DNA of 64,000 bases from Saxidomus purpurata (GCA_022818135.1 JAFMSR010000003.1:14433325-14497324), one strand, 5' to 3'; positions 15,501 through 23,537 are shown, counted from the stretch's first letter. The notes: generated by a model not told the origin, from the sequence alone. Program-made: numbers and translations.

Positions 15501-18500
15501 AGCAACCAAATATAAGCAGAAAAGTAACAATAATTTTAACAATTCCATTAAATTATACATATCTTTAGAATAAATAGCTTTACTCTGACTACCGTAGATT
15601 ATTTCCAAAATACATAGTATTAGTAAATTTCCTCCTTGTTTGTGGCTATGCCGATGGTGCGCGGGATTTTAACTGGGTAATGAAACTAAGGTCTTGCCGA
15701 TATACTGGCATATGCCGAGGGAATGTAACAAATAGCCTTAATGACCTGTCCATGTACCAAGGTAGGTAACTTATAGTATTGATAACATCCCATGTTGTAA
15801 AACGTAATTGACAGTACATTTGCCAAGGTTTGTAACTGAGAAGTGAAAAGGAAAACAGTTTTTACCTCTCTTACAAACAGAACATGATCATTTTATAAAC
15901 TTGTGTAGTACCTCTTTTGTAATTTTCTGGTGTAGTTTTCATTTTTAGCTCGACTATTCAAAGAATAAGGAGACTATTGCACTCGCCCCGGCGTCGGCGT
16001 CTGCGTTGGTTAAAGTTTTTAATAAAGTCAAATATCTTGAATACTATCAAAGGTATTGACTTGAAACTCAAAATATATCTTTACCATCAACATCTACACC
16101 TGAGGAAACAATCCCCATAACTCTGTTTTGATTTTTGACAGATTTATGCCCCTTTTTAACTTAGAATTTTTGGTTAAAGTTTTTTATAAATTCAAATATC
16201 TTGCATATTATCAAAGGTATTGGCTTGAAACTCAAAATATATCTTTACCATCAACGCCTACACCTGAGGAAACAATCCTCATAACTCTGTTTTGATTTTT
16301 GACAGATTTATGCCCCTTTTTAACTTAGAATTTTTTGTTAAAGTTTTTAATAAAGTCAAATATCCTGAATACTATCAAAGGTATTGACTTGAAACTCAAA
16401 CTGTATGTTTACCATCAACATCTACACCTGAGGAAACAATCCCCATAACTCTGTTTTGATTTTTGACAGATTTATGCCCCTTTTTAACTTAGAATTTTTG
16501 GTAATTTTTTATAAATTCAAATATCTTTCAAATTATCAAAGGTATTGACTTGAAACTCAAAATATATCTTTACCATCAGCATCTACACCTGAGGAAACAA
16601 TCCTCATAACTCCGTTTTGATTTTTGACAGATTTATGCCCCTTTTTAACGTAGATTATTTTGTTAAAGATTTTTATAAATTCAAATATCTTGAATACTAT
16701 TAAAGGTATTGACTTGAAACTCGAAGTATGTGTCAACAATCAACATCTACACCTGAGGAAACAATCCCCATAACTCTGTTTTGATTTTTGACAGATTTAT
16801 GCCCCTTTTTAACTTAGAATATTTGCTAAAAGATTTTATAAAGTCAAATGTTTTGAATACTATCAAAGGTATTGACTTGAAACTCAAAGTATGTGTCTAC
16901 CATCAACATCTACATCAGAGGAAACAATCCCCATAACTCTGTTTTGATTTTTGACAGATTTATGCCCCTTTTTAACTTTGATTTTTTTTATGGACTTAAA
17001 ATGTATGTTTACTGTCAACATCTTCACCAATGTTTTTGATTTTTGACATTTATGCCCCTTTTAACTTAGAATTTTGTCACAGTTTTTACCAGACTAACAT
17101 GGAAATACTCGAAATGGCTTTCTTTTGAAATATCATAGAATAATTATGCAGCATGCAGCGGTCATGCTTTTTTAATTCTATACATTTCAATTTTGAAAAG
17201 TTACAAAGTTATTCATGATCAAATTTACAAGGTTATGTATTTCTTTGAAATTATCCCCTCCTCCCTCCACTTGGCTTACAGAATCCAGAGTAAGGCTTTG
17301 AATGTAATGTACATTTACAAAGGTCTTTGAACAAGTTTCATATCTTTGACCTTAATTCTTACAGACAATTACACAATACTCCTGTTCTTTGACAAAAAAC
17401 CCATTTTACCAACAACCTTTCGAATAGTCGAGCGTGCTGTCATGTGACAGCTCTTGTATAAACTTGTTTGTGATAGGCATGGTATGTTAGTAGGGGTGGC
17501 AAGGAGGAGCTTTTATTGTAGACAGCATTTAATCATCTAATGTAACTGTTTTATGTAACTGATACTAAAACATCTCTTTTTTTGTCCATTTTGTATACCA
17601 GAATATATCCCTTAGACCAGTCCATACACTTAAGTATTTAACCCCCCTTGCACACTAATAAAACTTTTCTGCATTCAAATTAACAATGTATCAGGGACTC
17701 ATGTGTAGATAGCAATATTTTGTCACTTTTTTTATACACAAACTGAATATGCCATGCAACTGAAAGTTTTCAGGAATGGACCTATATACACATATAGTAT
17801 GTAGATCCGTGTTTTCAGGTAGCTGGATTATTTGACCAGTCTGTAGTCCCTAGAAAAGAGGCCCATCTTTAATAGAGTAACTTCAGAATATTTTATTTTT
17901 CAGATGCAAGTTTAAGGAGCCTAGCACAAGAGGTAGTTGATTTACTGAAGAAGACAATTGGAGTAGAAAAGTTCACTAGTTCCTATGCAAGTACCCAGAA
18001 GGTCCGAGCAGAGAGAAAAGATCAAAGGAAGAAGGAGAGAGCTTTTCAGGTAGATCTACATTCAGTATATAAGAGCATTTTTATGGAGTTGTCATAGCAA
18101 AGTGGTAGTATGTTTGCCTCTTGATCTCAGGGTTTGATCCCCACAATTGTGGATGTGCACTTAGGCAAGATGCATTACTTATGTCTCCCTTTGGCTTGGG
18201 GGAGACATAATTGTTTTGCCCGTCCGTCTGTCTGTCCTTCTGTAATTTGATATCCATATGACCCACAGTCGTCAAACTTCATAGGATGGTTGGTCTTATT
18301 TAGTAAATGATCCCTCTTGTTTCTTGAGTAAGTAGGTCAAAAGTCAAGGTCACAGTTACTGAAACTTTGAAATTCATTATCATTCAAAAGCTGGAGATCC
18401 ATGTGACTCACAGTCTCCAAACTTCATTATTTCGACTGTACCATTTATTGCTGAGAGGGAGAATCATTGAAAAGAAACTAACTAAACATGCAACAATTCA

Positions 18501-18738
18501 AATTGTGACAAAACTGCATATTTGTGATGGTCATAAAGGCAGAATCACTTGCCACAAGCAGGATAAGAGTTTGTGTTTATATTTTTTGCAGGCTGTTGCA
18601 AATCCAGAGTTGCATGCAAGGAGAAAGTTGAAGAAAAATCTCAACAAGATTGCAGCAAAGAAAAGAAAAATGGAACACATGAGACCTTCAAAGAAAGCCA
18701 AGAAGAGAAAGTACCAGGAGTTCACTATTGCAGAATAA
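382..18738 (+). CDS. UTP20: UTP20 (small-subunit processome component 20), C-terminal half, 25 exons
   Basis: UTP20 (DRIM) is a very large nucleolar HEAT-repeat protein of the U3 small-subunit processome, needed for early 18S pre-rRNA processing. Twenty-five exons, all with AG acceptors and GT donors except one GC donor, join in consistent phases into 3,897 nt (1,298 residues plus stop). The order of conserved blocks follows human UTP20 as I recall it: WDRTRMDEPDY, DMSLRD, ENIKHIQ, VPIALAMVKLLQNLP, EARSSKSYESYE, GAARGDN, EEDIHDFSRQSTAF, SGLFFVPMA, FGLLFAAWQPDQL, then a lysine-rich C-terminus. Acidic linkers occur where the human protein has them (about 4,024-4,130 and 14,630-14,665). The C-terminus, with AAKKRKMEHMRPSKKAKKRK, is a likely nucleolar targeting tail. 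The human protein is about 2,785 residues, so the N-terminal half lies upstream of the window. No stop or frameshift was seen. The exon list follows as separate entries. Confidence 0.95.
555..620. repeat. Remnant of a gtaaattggg-type inverted-repeat element
   Basis: The stretch with ttgggtaatttttcacg and caaaaacttcgtg resembles the left part of the small element at 9,757-9,964. A degenerate trace also occurs around 5,030-5,230, ending cccaatttgcagta. No intact partner end was found here. Confidence 0.35.
1098..1253 (+). CDS. UTP20: UTP20 exon 2 of window
   Basis: Acceptor atatatcag, donor acacag|gtaaat. 52 codons, phase 0 at both ends. Contains VEDMSLRDCSTLCM and ends GLRSKTQ, matching the GLRSKKQ of vertebrate UTP20. 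Confidence 0.92.
1554..1691 (+). CDS. UTP20: UTP20 exon 3 of window
   Basis: Acceptor ttttccag, donor attcag|gttgtg. 46 codons. Ends in FYENIKHIQ, corresponding to FFENMKHIQ in the vertebrate protein. Confidence 0.92.
2131..2219. mobile_element. Very small TA-flanked inverted-repeat element
   Basis: Starts cagtcaaacc after TA and ends gggctcgactg before TA, with imperfect inverted ends. It lies in a UTP20 intron. The ends resemble those of the larger element at 59,561-60,495, suggesting a Tc1/mariner/pogo-type non-autonomous element. It is short, so the call is tentative. Confidence 0.35.
2396..2667 (+). CDS. UTP20: UTP20 exon 4 of window
   Basis: Acceptor ttttttgtag, donor gtcag|gtaaca. 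272 nt, ends in phase 2. Contains KRSRALRRLIKYL and helical HEAT-type sequence. Confidence 0.92.
2920..3080. repeat. SINE-like tail fragment
   Basis: The run tgagaaagttggcagttc, then actgaag, then ggttcttcccaggaa, recurs in degenerate form at about 7,280-7,370. It also appears in reverse near 44,090 and 58,980. It looks like the 3' body of a dispersed tRNA-derived SINE without its head. Confidence 0.4.
3215..3336 (+). CDS. UTP20: UTP20 exon 5 of window
   Basis: Acceptor gtatttcag, donor aaaccag|gtaatt. Completes the split Arg codon, then VIVAVLDNFHFDL (vertebrate VIVLEAFHFD). Ends in phase 1 in a charged linker (VEREPPENKDKKP). Confidence 0.9.
3396..3560 (+). repeat. tRNA-derived SINE-like repeat
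   Basis: gatggttgagtggttaaag resembles a Pol III A box (TRGYNNARNGG). It is followed by a degenerate body shared with other copies (cttccagtgaaggttt). It sits in the intron after UTP20 exon 5. Confidence 0.4.
4013..4221 (+). CDS. UTP20: UTP20 exon 6 of window (acidic linker)
   Basis: Acceptor taattgtag, donor cagaag|gtattt. Begins in phase 1 by completing a Glu codon. The first 35 or so residues are strongly acidic (MDKDEDAVTEEAEEPAPEI), then HGTILKTVIHQLHRIL, matching the family block that precedes the VKSK motif. Confidence 0.9.
4772..4911 (+). CDS. UTP20: UTP20 exon 7 of window
   Basis: Acceptor tatatttcag, donor ccagg|gtaaat, ends in phase 2. Encodes KIVKSKYAEDEEILRVPIA and LAMVKLLQNLPRGALGRYLP, one of the best conserved UTP20 stretches. 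Confidence 0.95.
5382..5637 (+). CDS. UTP20: UTP20 exon 8 of window
   Basis: Acceptor ctgaatttcag, donor caggag|gtgggt. Encodes ILLKVCNFLKSRSIEIRN, then a run matching the family block LRGTLRRGYQRHVLCYTVHQ. Ends in phase 0. Confidence 0.95.
6040..6180 (+). repeat. tRNA-derived SINE-like repeat
   Basis: cgtggttgagtggttcgag is A-box-like, and tgagggtcattggaagg lies where a B box and body are expected. It shares motifs with reverse copies near 43,980 and 58,670. Located in a UTP20 intron. Confidence 0.4.
6202..6369 (+). CDS. UTP20: UTP20 exon 9 of window
   Basis: Acceptor tttgtttatag, donor aaaaag|gtaact. 56 codons. Contains EEIFGEQSDEKDIEGI and FEARSSKSYESYEFIARYL (vertebrate MEARRSKSYDSYE). 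Confidence 0.95.
6684..6850 (+). CDS. UTP20: UTP20 exon 10 of window
   Basis: Acceptor tgtattttag, donor aatgt|gtaaga. Encodes RKVQEVLKRVTAGLM and LLIFVHGLTTQTLPLLTEQN. Ends in phase 2. Confidence 0.93.
7195..7400 (+). repeat. Degenerate SINE-like repeat
   Basis: Contains gcaaggttgactggaaatc, then gattcaaggcc and the shared tail (actggtccctccaaggacc). It sits upstream of UTP20 exon 11. Strongly diverged. Confidence 0.35.
7603..7750 (+). CDS. UTP20: UTP20 exon 11 of window
   Basis: Acceptor ctgttacacag, donor ttacag|gttagt. Contains PPSCLLIPKAAPRGGLKPKY and SKKTNKHVLVEFGLQ, matching the vertebrate PPQSCLLLPPTPVRGGQK block. Confidence 0.93.
8285..8658. mobile_element. TTAA-flanked MITE (piggyBac-like ends)
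   Basis: The ends are agtcccaggagcac and, inverted, agtcccaggatcac (13 of 14 match). Each is bordered by TTAA (8,281-8,284 and 8,659-8,662), the target site of piggyBac-type transposons. There is no coding capacity. The internal segment at 8,528-8,597 holds three tandem copies of a 24-bp unit with gaatagaacatggttc. Partial relatives lie at about 55,920-56,125 and 44,855-44,997. Confidence 0.6.
8706..8822 (+). CDS. UTP20: UTP20 exon 12 of window
   Basis: Acceptor tggatttcag, donor gtcatg|gtaagt. 39 codons, including EMLDPLIPMLADCLDSKYVM. Phase 0 at both ends. Confidence 0.93.
9253..9463. mobile_element. TA-flanked MITE in a UTP20 intron
   Basis: Starts cagtaaagttcc and ends gatgaacttcactg; inverted, these share cagt(a/g)aagttc. 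Both sides have TA. 211 bp, non-coding. Best read as a non-autonomous Tc1/mariner-type element. Confidence 0.5.
9548..9718 (+). CDS. UTP20: UTP20 exon 13 of window, followed by a GC donor
   Basis: Acceptor cttgttgcag. 57 codons, including LCKIVRFPIPSLQEHITRIA and ASAGAARGDNLELVSMLFR. The only end that keeps phase 0 and joins to AVTVLVREVKSY in the next exon is ttcagg|gcaagt, a GC-AG intron. Confidence 0.9.
9719..9724 (+). other. UTP20: GC-AG intron donor in UTP20
   Basis: The exon/intron junction reads cagg|gcaagt. This is the usual form of a GC donor, with strong match at all other positions. The paired acceptor is tatatttacag ending at 10,461. Confidence 0.85.
9757..9964. mobile_element. 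TA-flanked MITE with ctgtaaattggg ends
   Basis: The ends ctgtaaattggg and cccaatttacag form a perfect 12-bp inverted repeat, with TA on both sides. 208 bp. It lies within the GC-AG intron, 38 bp downstream of the GC donor. Confidence 0.6.
10462..10593 (+). CDS. UTP20: UTP20 exon 14 of window
   Basis: Acceptor tatatttacag, donor ctcaag|gtagta. 44 codons: AVTVLVREVKSY, then a segment ending EEDIHDFSRQSTAFSLLK. Very close to the vertebrate sequence. Confidence 0.95.
11022..11132 (+). CDS. UTP20: UTP20 exon 15 of window
   Basis: Acceptor tgtgtttacag, donor agacag|gtactg. 37 codons: AILSRNLEIPEIHELMKKVE, ending in HVQRECRQ. Confidence 0.94.
11333..11482 (+). CDS. UTP20: UTP20 exon 16 of window
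   Basis: Acceptor ataaattacag, donor cctcag|gtaaat. 50 codons: YLLDYRLGKKLRGHLQFYV, then TYSLETGRESALEMMASFF (vertebrate NYEHETGRESTLEM). Confidence 0.95.
11831..12013 (+). CDS. UTP20: UTP20 exon 17 of window
   Basis: Acceptor tttctttccag, donor gataag|gtacag. 61 codons: HLLTSHSGLFFVPMAASLVN, then DESAKCRKLIALAIKTLLGK. Degenerate copies of its 3' part recur in the following intron. Confidence 0.95.
12090..12240 (+). repeat. Degenerate tandem copies of UTP20 exon 17 3' part
   Basis: The exon motif agaaccagtctgttt (11,965) recurs as agaaccagtctgtttt (12,094) and agaaccagtctatttt (12,195). Each copy is followed by related sequence (gtatagctat, gtgtagttat). Non-coding intronic copies. Confidence 0.55.
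12458..12589 (+). CDS. UTP20: UTP20 exon 18 of window
   Basis: Acceptor cattattttcag, donor aaacag|gtataa. 44 codons: LRHRSLAAQLCGLFVEVESA, then FESRLSDTLPVIEQQLEPG. Confidence 0.95.
12984..13119 (+). CDS. UTP20: UTP20 exon 19 of window
   Basis: Acceptor ttattgtag, donor atatggg|gtaagt, ends in phase 1. Encodes LLKILRECRQLVTDSKWES and NMNVIW. Its last 45 or so bases and the donor are echoed in the downstream intron. Confidence 0.92.
13131..13290 (+). repeat. Degenerate copies of UTP20 exon 19 end and donor
   Basis: Exon 19 ends ctggttacc ... gggaaagcaacatgaatg ... tggggtaag. The intron repeats ctggttaccagtaggaaacc at 13,132. At 13,232 it has ttggttaccagctcagag, then gggaaaccaacatgaacg and atggggttag. 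Confidence 0.6.
13702..13859 (+). CDS. UTP20: UTP20 exon 20 of window
   Basis: Acceptor ttgctttgcag, donor aaaaag|gtatca. Completes a Glu codon, then HVESYLNYPHIWVQLAASQL and FGLLFAAWQPDQLV. Closely matches the vertebrate [20 protein letters not shown] region. Confidence 0.96.
14253..14324 (+). CDS. UTP20: UTP20 exon 21 of window (24 codons)
   Basis: Acceptor ctgattttcag, donor agtcag|gtaagt. Encodes LRTLAGDFLTQLQSELLNDE and LASQ, phase 0 at both ends. The shortest coding exon here. Confidence 0.9.
14567..14749 (+). CDS. UTP20: UTP20 exon 22 of window (second acidic linker)
   Basis: Acceptor tgtttgcag, donor ataaag|gtgagt. 61 codons: VIKNMIFLTKCARHM, an acidic GLDEEEDDEKVKG stretch, then LSVLWLVRKMAREANHEA (vertebrate LLWLIQKLSRIAKLEA). 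Confidence 0.94.
15278..15404 (+). CDS. UTP20: UTP20 exon 23 of window
   Basis: Acceptor ttgtttacag, donor tgtaccaag|gtaagt, ends in phase 1. Encodes RIHVFKWMAAISLDLGETME and ends in LPPLQRELNDQSMYQ. An imperfect copy of its end plus donor occurs about 360 bp downstream. Confidence 0.94.
15737..15768 (+). repeat. Copy of UTP20 exon 23 end with a decoy donor
   Basis: cttaatgacctgtccatg, then taccaaggtagg, repeats the end of exon 23 (cttaatgaccaatccatg, then taccaaggtaag) with few changes. It includes a usable-looking GT donor. Confidence 0.6.
15945..17457 (-). mobile_element. Pearl-like element with ~164-bp tandem core (family A)
   Basis: About seven tandem units of roughly 164 bp carry tttatgccccttttt and aaaggtattgacttgaaac. 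The outer ends are inverted (gctcgactattcaaag and ctttcgaatagtcgagc) plus a hairpin gctgtcatgtgacagc. A related copy in the opposite orientation is at 27,019-29,733. Non-coding. It fills most of the intron between UTP20 exons 23 and 24. Confidence 0.7.
17904..18049 (+). CDS. UTP20: UTP20 exon 24 of window
   Basis: Acceptor ttatttttcag, donor tttcag|gtagat. Completes an Asp codon, then LRSLAQEVVDLLKKTIGVEK and a basic segment rich in Arg, Lys and Glu. The preceding 2.5-kb intron is the largest seen and holds a tandem-repeat element. Confidence 0.93.
18084..18178 (+). repeat. tRNA-derived SINE-like head
   Basis: gtcatagcaaagtggtag is A-box-like, and gggtttgatcccc matches a B box (GGTTCRANNCC, one change), at tRNA-like spacing. 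It ends where the pearl-like sequence at 18,180 begins. Confidence 0.5.
18180..18440 (-). mobile_element. Truncated pearl-like element (family of 46,621-47,725)
   Basis: Begins with the hairpin atgtctccc ... gggggagacat and a decayed tail cccgtccgtctgtctgtcc. The body (caaacttcataggatgg, aggtcaaaagtcaagg) is the reverse complement of the core repeats at 46.7-47.7 kb. Only a short part of the core remains. Confidence 0.6.
18592..18738 (+). CDS. UTP20: UTP20 terminal exon with stop codon
   Basis: Acceptor attttttgcag, stop taa at 18,736-18,738. 48 codons of a highly basic tail ending in YQEFTIAE. It corresponds to the vertebrate lysine-rich C-terminus (NPD...KKRKIEFLRP). No polyadenylation signal is visible in the 91 bases before the assembly gap. 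Confidence 0.95.
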   Translation, partial: AVANPELHARRKLKKNLNKIAAKKRKMEHMRPSKKAKKRKYQEFTIAE

Positions 18739-18829
18739 TTTCAATTCATTTATGAACTTCCATACTATACTAATATTGCAGATAAAATCTGCTCTAAAAT
18801 CAGAAAATTTTGCAAGTGTGAAAATTATT

Positions 18830-19329
18830 NNNNNNNNNNNNNNNNNNNNNNNNNNNNNNNNNNNNNNNNNNNNNNNNNNNNNNNNNNNNNNNNNNNNNNN
18901 NNNNNNNNNNNNNNNNNNNNNNNNNNNNNNNNNNNNNNNNNNNNNNNNNNNNNNNNNNNNNNNNNNNNNNNNNNNNNNNNNNNNNNNNNNNNNNNNNNNN
19001 NNNNNNNNNNNNNNNNNNNNNNNNNNNNNNNNNNNNNNNNNNNNNNNNNNNNNNNNNNNNNNNNNNNNNNNNNNNNNNNNNNNNNNNNNNNNNNNNNNNN
19101 NNNNNNNNNNNNNNNNNNNNNNNNNNNNNNNNNNNNNNNNNNNNNNNNNNNNNNNNNNNNNNNNNNNNNNNNNNNNNNNNNNNNNNNNNNNNNNNNNNNN
19201 NNNNNNNNNNNNNNNNNNNNNNNNNNNNNNNNNNNNNNNNNNNNNNNNNNNNNNNNNNNNNNNNNNNNNNNNNNNNNNNNNNNNNNNNNNNNNNNNNNNN
19301 NNNNNNNNNNNNNNNNNNNNNNNNNNNNN
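18830..19329. other. Assembly gap (500 N)
   Basis: Exactly 500 N, a conventional unknown-length or scaffold gap size. It separates the UTP20 3' end from the repeat-rich region. The missing first exon of the copy-1 B-box gene could in principle lie here. Confidence 0.99.
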
Positions 19330-19833
19330 AAAATAGTGTCTGTGGCAACATACCACTATAACCCACGCATATACAAACCCCAGGTGATTACAAAAAAAAA
19401 ACATACAACTAATAAATGTCCAAAATAATCACCAGGACAATGACTGGAAAAACGTAGAAATAATCACAATTAATGACTGCTTAAACAAGAAAACGCATAC
19501 TTAATGCCCATATAAAGAGTCATAACTAACCAAAAACAGTGATTGATCCTATAACTAGATTCCCGAGACATTGCAGAAAATGCATAAAACACTAATTATT
19601 TCCAAAATGGAACCAGTAATTTACTGTCAAATAACAGCCGGATCCAAAAAGCCAAACGCGCACCTGTTATAACTCCATCCGGTTCGTGCGCACTAAAAGT
19701 CGCAGTAGGTTACCCAAAACCAACAAGTAGGTCTGGTCAAGTAGTACGAACAGCAATGTTAATCTTTAAAAGCACATCTAACTTTCGCAATTATATTTTC
19801 GGAACATTAAAGATGTGTAATATAAGAATAATA
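19330..19833. other. Intergenic stretch, nothing recognised
   Basis: AT-rich sequence after the gap, with no open frame of note, no tandem repeat and no known motif. Confidence 0.5.
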
Positions 19834-20588
19834 CACTGCAACCCCGTTATAACGCGGTAGTCGGGGTCCAACTGGTCAGACCGCGTTATAAGTGAGACTC
19901 TTTTTATAACGCGGTCTGATCATCGGCCGCTGTTTTCTTGCATAACGCATACATAACGCGAGTACCCCACCCACCTAACCAAATTAAAGCATATTGATGT
20001 TTAGCACGCATCATGTTTTTATGAAATCGAGAGGTTAAATTGTAGAAAATAACTATTCTATGTAAAATAAATTGGTTAATTAAGCACAAAATTAAATATA
20101 TAAAAGAGAAATTCTTACGTAAATATTTGCTATTGAAAACGAAAGTACATTCATTTTCTGAAAATGATGGCTAAAGTGAAATTTTTTGTTAAAACAAACA
20201 ATAAGTTTTGTATTTGATTTATTTAAGTTCAGGTAAGCCTGCAATCAAAGATGCGCAAACAAATATTAATTCACACGATTTAGAAGTTATTGTCTAACAA
20301 ACAAAGAGGTCAGCTTGTGAATAACGGAGCCGTGAAAAAATACCAGTAAGCCGTAATTGTTTTATCACTTCTTTGTCAATAGACGCTTGATACCGGTTAA
20401 GTGACAAAGATCAATTAACAACCTGCCATGTTGTTTATTTACGTTTTCGAACATTCGTTTTGTATAGGGACAATGCTTTTTTGATAGAAATAATTTTGGT
20501 CCATCCCGAAATTTTTGGGAGCCAAGACCCAACCGCATTATACCAGGATCCGCGTTATAACGATGCGCGTTATAACGAGGTCGCAGTG
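19834..20588. mobile_element. TA-flanked inverted-repeat DNA element, 755 bp
   Basis: Ends cactgcaaccccgttataac and, inverted, cactgcgacctcgttataac, with two mismatches in 20, flanked by TA on both sides. The 10-bp palindrome cgttataacg and close variants recur just inside both ends. Long TIRs and TA target sites fit a non-autonomous Tc1/mariner/pogo-type element. No transposase frame is present. Confidence 0.7.
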
Positions 20589-21440
20589 TACTACATTAAG
20601 AACAATCTTACTCAGGCACGAAAAACCCAATCACACACAACGACAACGATGTGAAAAGTACTGGTTAGTCACCAGGATCAGGAATAGTAGTTCACCAGCA
20701 TCTGTCCAAGGACCGAATCGCCGATCATGCAGATCATGATCTACATGATTCAAATACTTGCATTAATGACTGTGCTTTTTCAACAGTAGTAGACCGAACC
20801 TGGCTCCATTGGTTAATTTACTATCCGATTTTTGCTTCAAGCTCCGGTAGTAAACAACCAACTAGTACAAGTCTCTTTATAATTTTCTATTGTACATCAT
20901 TATAATTAAAGAAGTAAAGTTAACAAGTAGCCTATGCGGTTGCTTGCTTATTTGGCTTTTAAGGGGTTTTTATATTTTCAAAATTTCAGAGTAGGAACAT
21001 AAGTCAAACTTTCATGCATACCTTTAACTTGTTAAAATAAGTAAAACCATCTTTCGGACAACATTTTATTCTCTCATTCAGGACAATTAAAATTTTTATC
21101 ATCACAAAAAGCTAAGCAAAATAAAAATAGGACAACACTTTATTAAAGGGGATTTTTACTTTACAAAACAAACACATATAACATCTAGTATCAAAATTTT
21201 CTAAAAACTGTTAGGCTACCACGATCCAGACATACAAACTAGGTCAATCACACTTAGATCTCACTGGTCGCCGTGATTGGCCTTCTCTTTGGTAACCAAT
21301 CAAATTCAACCTTTGGCAATACAAGCTGGAAATTGCAGTCAGGTAAATTTCTCCTATTTCTGGCTTCAAAATTTTCGTTTTTAGGCATGACGGGAGACAT
21401 GCCAGGGTCTCATCCAGATATTAAGCTAACATAAGTGCTC
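20589..21440. other. Intergenic stretch, nothing recognised
   Basis: Unique-looking AT-rich DNA between two mobile elements. No gene or repeat structure could be supported. Confidence 0.45.
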
Positions 21441-21950
21441 TTTTGGATGGACCTTGATAAAATTCTCATCAAATCAAATCAAATCAAAGACAAAGTTACA
21501 GTCCGGACACGAATGTGTGCATATATGCATATATAGAGGAATCCATTACCTTCAAACTCTAAGTATGACCTTGACCTTTGAGCTAGGGACATGGGTCTTG
21601 CACGCGACACATCGTCTTGATGTGCTAGACATGTGTGCCAAATTATTTTAAAATCCTTCAATGCATGACAAAGTTACAGTCCGGACACGAATGTGTGCAT
21701 ATATAGAGGATTCCATAACCTTCATACTCCAAGTGTGACCTTGACCTTTGAGGTAGGGATGTGGGTCTTGCACGCGACACATCGTCTTGATGTGCTTGAC
21801 ATGTGTGCCAAGTTATTTTAAAATCCTTCAATGCATGACAGAGTTACAGCCCAGACACAAATTTGTAAGTGGGGACACACAGACGGACGAACAGACCGAC
21901 AGACGGTGCGATTTTAATATGCCGCCCTTCTGGGGGCATAAAAAGCAAAG
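21440..21950 (+). mobile_element. Pearl-like element, ~178-bp core (family B), short copy
   Basis: Two units contain agttacagtccggacac and gtgaccttgacctttgag. A tail with cagacggacgaacagaccg follows, then the hairpin tatgccgcccttctgggggc. The left edge is uncertain. The tail is a decayed ACGG-type tract. Confidence 0.6.
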
Positions 21951-22002
21951 GGCCATAATTCAGGCAAAAATTATTAAAAAAAAAAAAAAGAAAGAAAAAA
22001 AA

Positions 22003-23156
22003 ACAAGAGCTGTCCCTCACAAGTGACGAAAGAGGTGCCTCACAGTCTGTGTCCTCTCCATGTGCTCAATAAATGTGCTATGTAATTTTAAAATCATTCC
22101 ATGCATGACAGAGTAACCATGCATACAGTTTTCCATTACTTTAAACACTAAGTGTGACCTTGACCTTTGAGGTAGGGACTTGGGTCTTGCACGCGACACA
22201 TCCGCTTGATGTGCTAGACATTTGTGCCAGGTTATTTTAAAATCCTTCAAAGCATGATAAAGTTATAGTCCGGACACAAATGTATGCATATATACAGGAT
22301 TCCATTACCTATAAACTCTAAGTGTGACCTTGACCTTTGTGGTAGGGATGTGGGTCTTGCACGTGACACATCATCTTGATGTGCTAGACATTTGTGCCAA
22401 ATTATTTTAAAATCCTTCAATGCATGACAAAGTTACAGTCCGGACACGAATGTGTGCATATATGCATATATAGAGGAATCCATTACCTTCAAACTCTAAG
22501 TGTGACCTTGACCTTTGAGCTAGGGATGTGGGTCTTGCACGCGACACGTCATCTTGATGTGCTAGACATTTGTGCCAAGTTTTTTTAAAATCCTTCAATG
22601 CATGACAAAGTTACAGTCCGGACACGAATGTGTGCATATATGCATATATAGAGGAATCCGTTATCTTCAAGCTCTAAGTTTGACCTTGACCTTTGAGCTA
22701 GGGACGTGGGTCTTGTACGCGACACGTCATCTAGATGTGCTAGACATTTGTGCCAAGTTATTTTAAAATCCTTCAATGCATGACAAAATTATAGTCTGGA
22801 CACAAATGAGTGCATATATAGAGGATTCCATAACCTTCATACTCTAATTGTGACCTTGACCTTTGAGGTAGGGATGAGGGTCTTGAAATCCCTTGAGAAG
22901 TGTAGAAGGAGTTGCGCACAGAAGAATTACATATGTGAAAAAAAACAAAGGGCCATAATTCTGTCAAAAATGACCAAATCACAAAACCCCGACAAAATGC
23001 GCCAGGGCACTTCATGACAATACTTCTTGAAAGTTTGGTTGAAATCCGTTGAGAAATGTAGGAGGAGTTGCGCACAGAAGAAATTGTTTACGCCCGCCCA
23101 CCCGCCGACATACCTCAATCTAATAACCAGGATTTTTCCTTTGGAAAACCTGGTTA
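22003..23156 (+). mobile_element. Pearl-like element, ~178-bp core (family B)
   Basis: Starts aacaagagctgtccctcac and ends with the hairpin aaccagg ... cctggtt and aaaa. About five core units of 170-178 bp contain gtgaccttgacctttgag and cttgcacgcgacac. A GC-rich segment (cgcccgcccacccgccgac) takes the place of the ACGG tail. Confidence 0.65.
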
Positions 23157-23537
23157 AAAAACATTTCACATAATTGCATCATATTTGTCATCAGTTCAGC
23201 TTAGTTTCCCTTAATATCATAGCCCATTGTCTGAAAACGGCCAACCAGTCTAGTGTCAATTACTCATCAAAGACGCTGACATCTGAAATACCTGATCAGC
23301 TGTTTAGTTGTCAAGGCGACATTCAGTGCATAACAAAATTAGCGACGTGTGAATTGCTCAGTTAGGCAAATTCAGTGACCTATAGTAAGCTGATACATTC
23401 TTTTTTATACGCTGTACATAAGTCTATCCATTTAATTGATCGAGATGTGAATTCTGACGGATCTTGACCTCATGATTTTTTTCCAAGTTAATTTTTATAA
23501 AATGTTAATTTTTTTAATTGACATTGTGTAACTTTGA
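23157..23537. other. Spacer upstream of copy-1 exon 2
   Basis: No B-box coding sequence is present, although copies 2 and 3 have their first exon within about 1.2 kb of exon 2. Similarity to the intron of copies 2 and 3 starts only at about 23,540 (tataaatactgctcac). Confidence 0.6.

Noticed and set aside
18688..19404. Long frames across the N gap on both strands
   Set aside because: They are artefacts of unknown bases translated as X.
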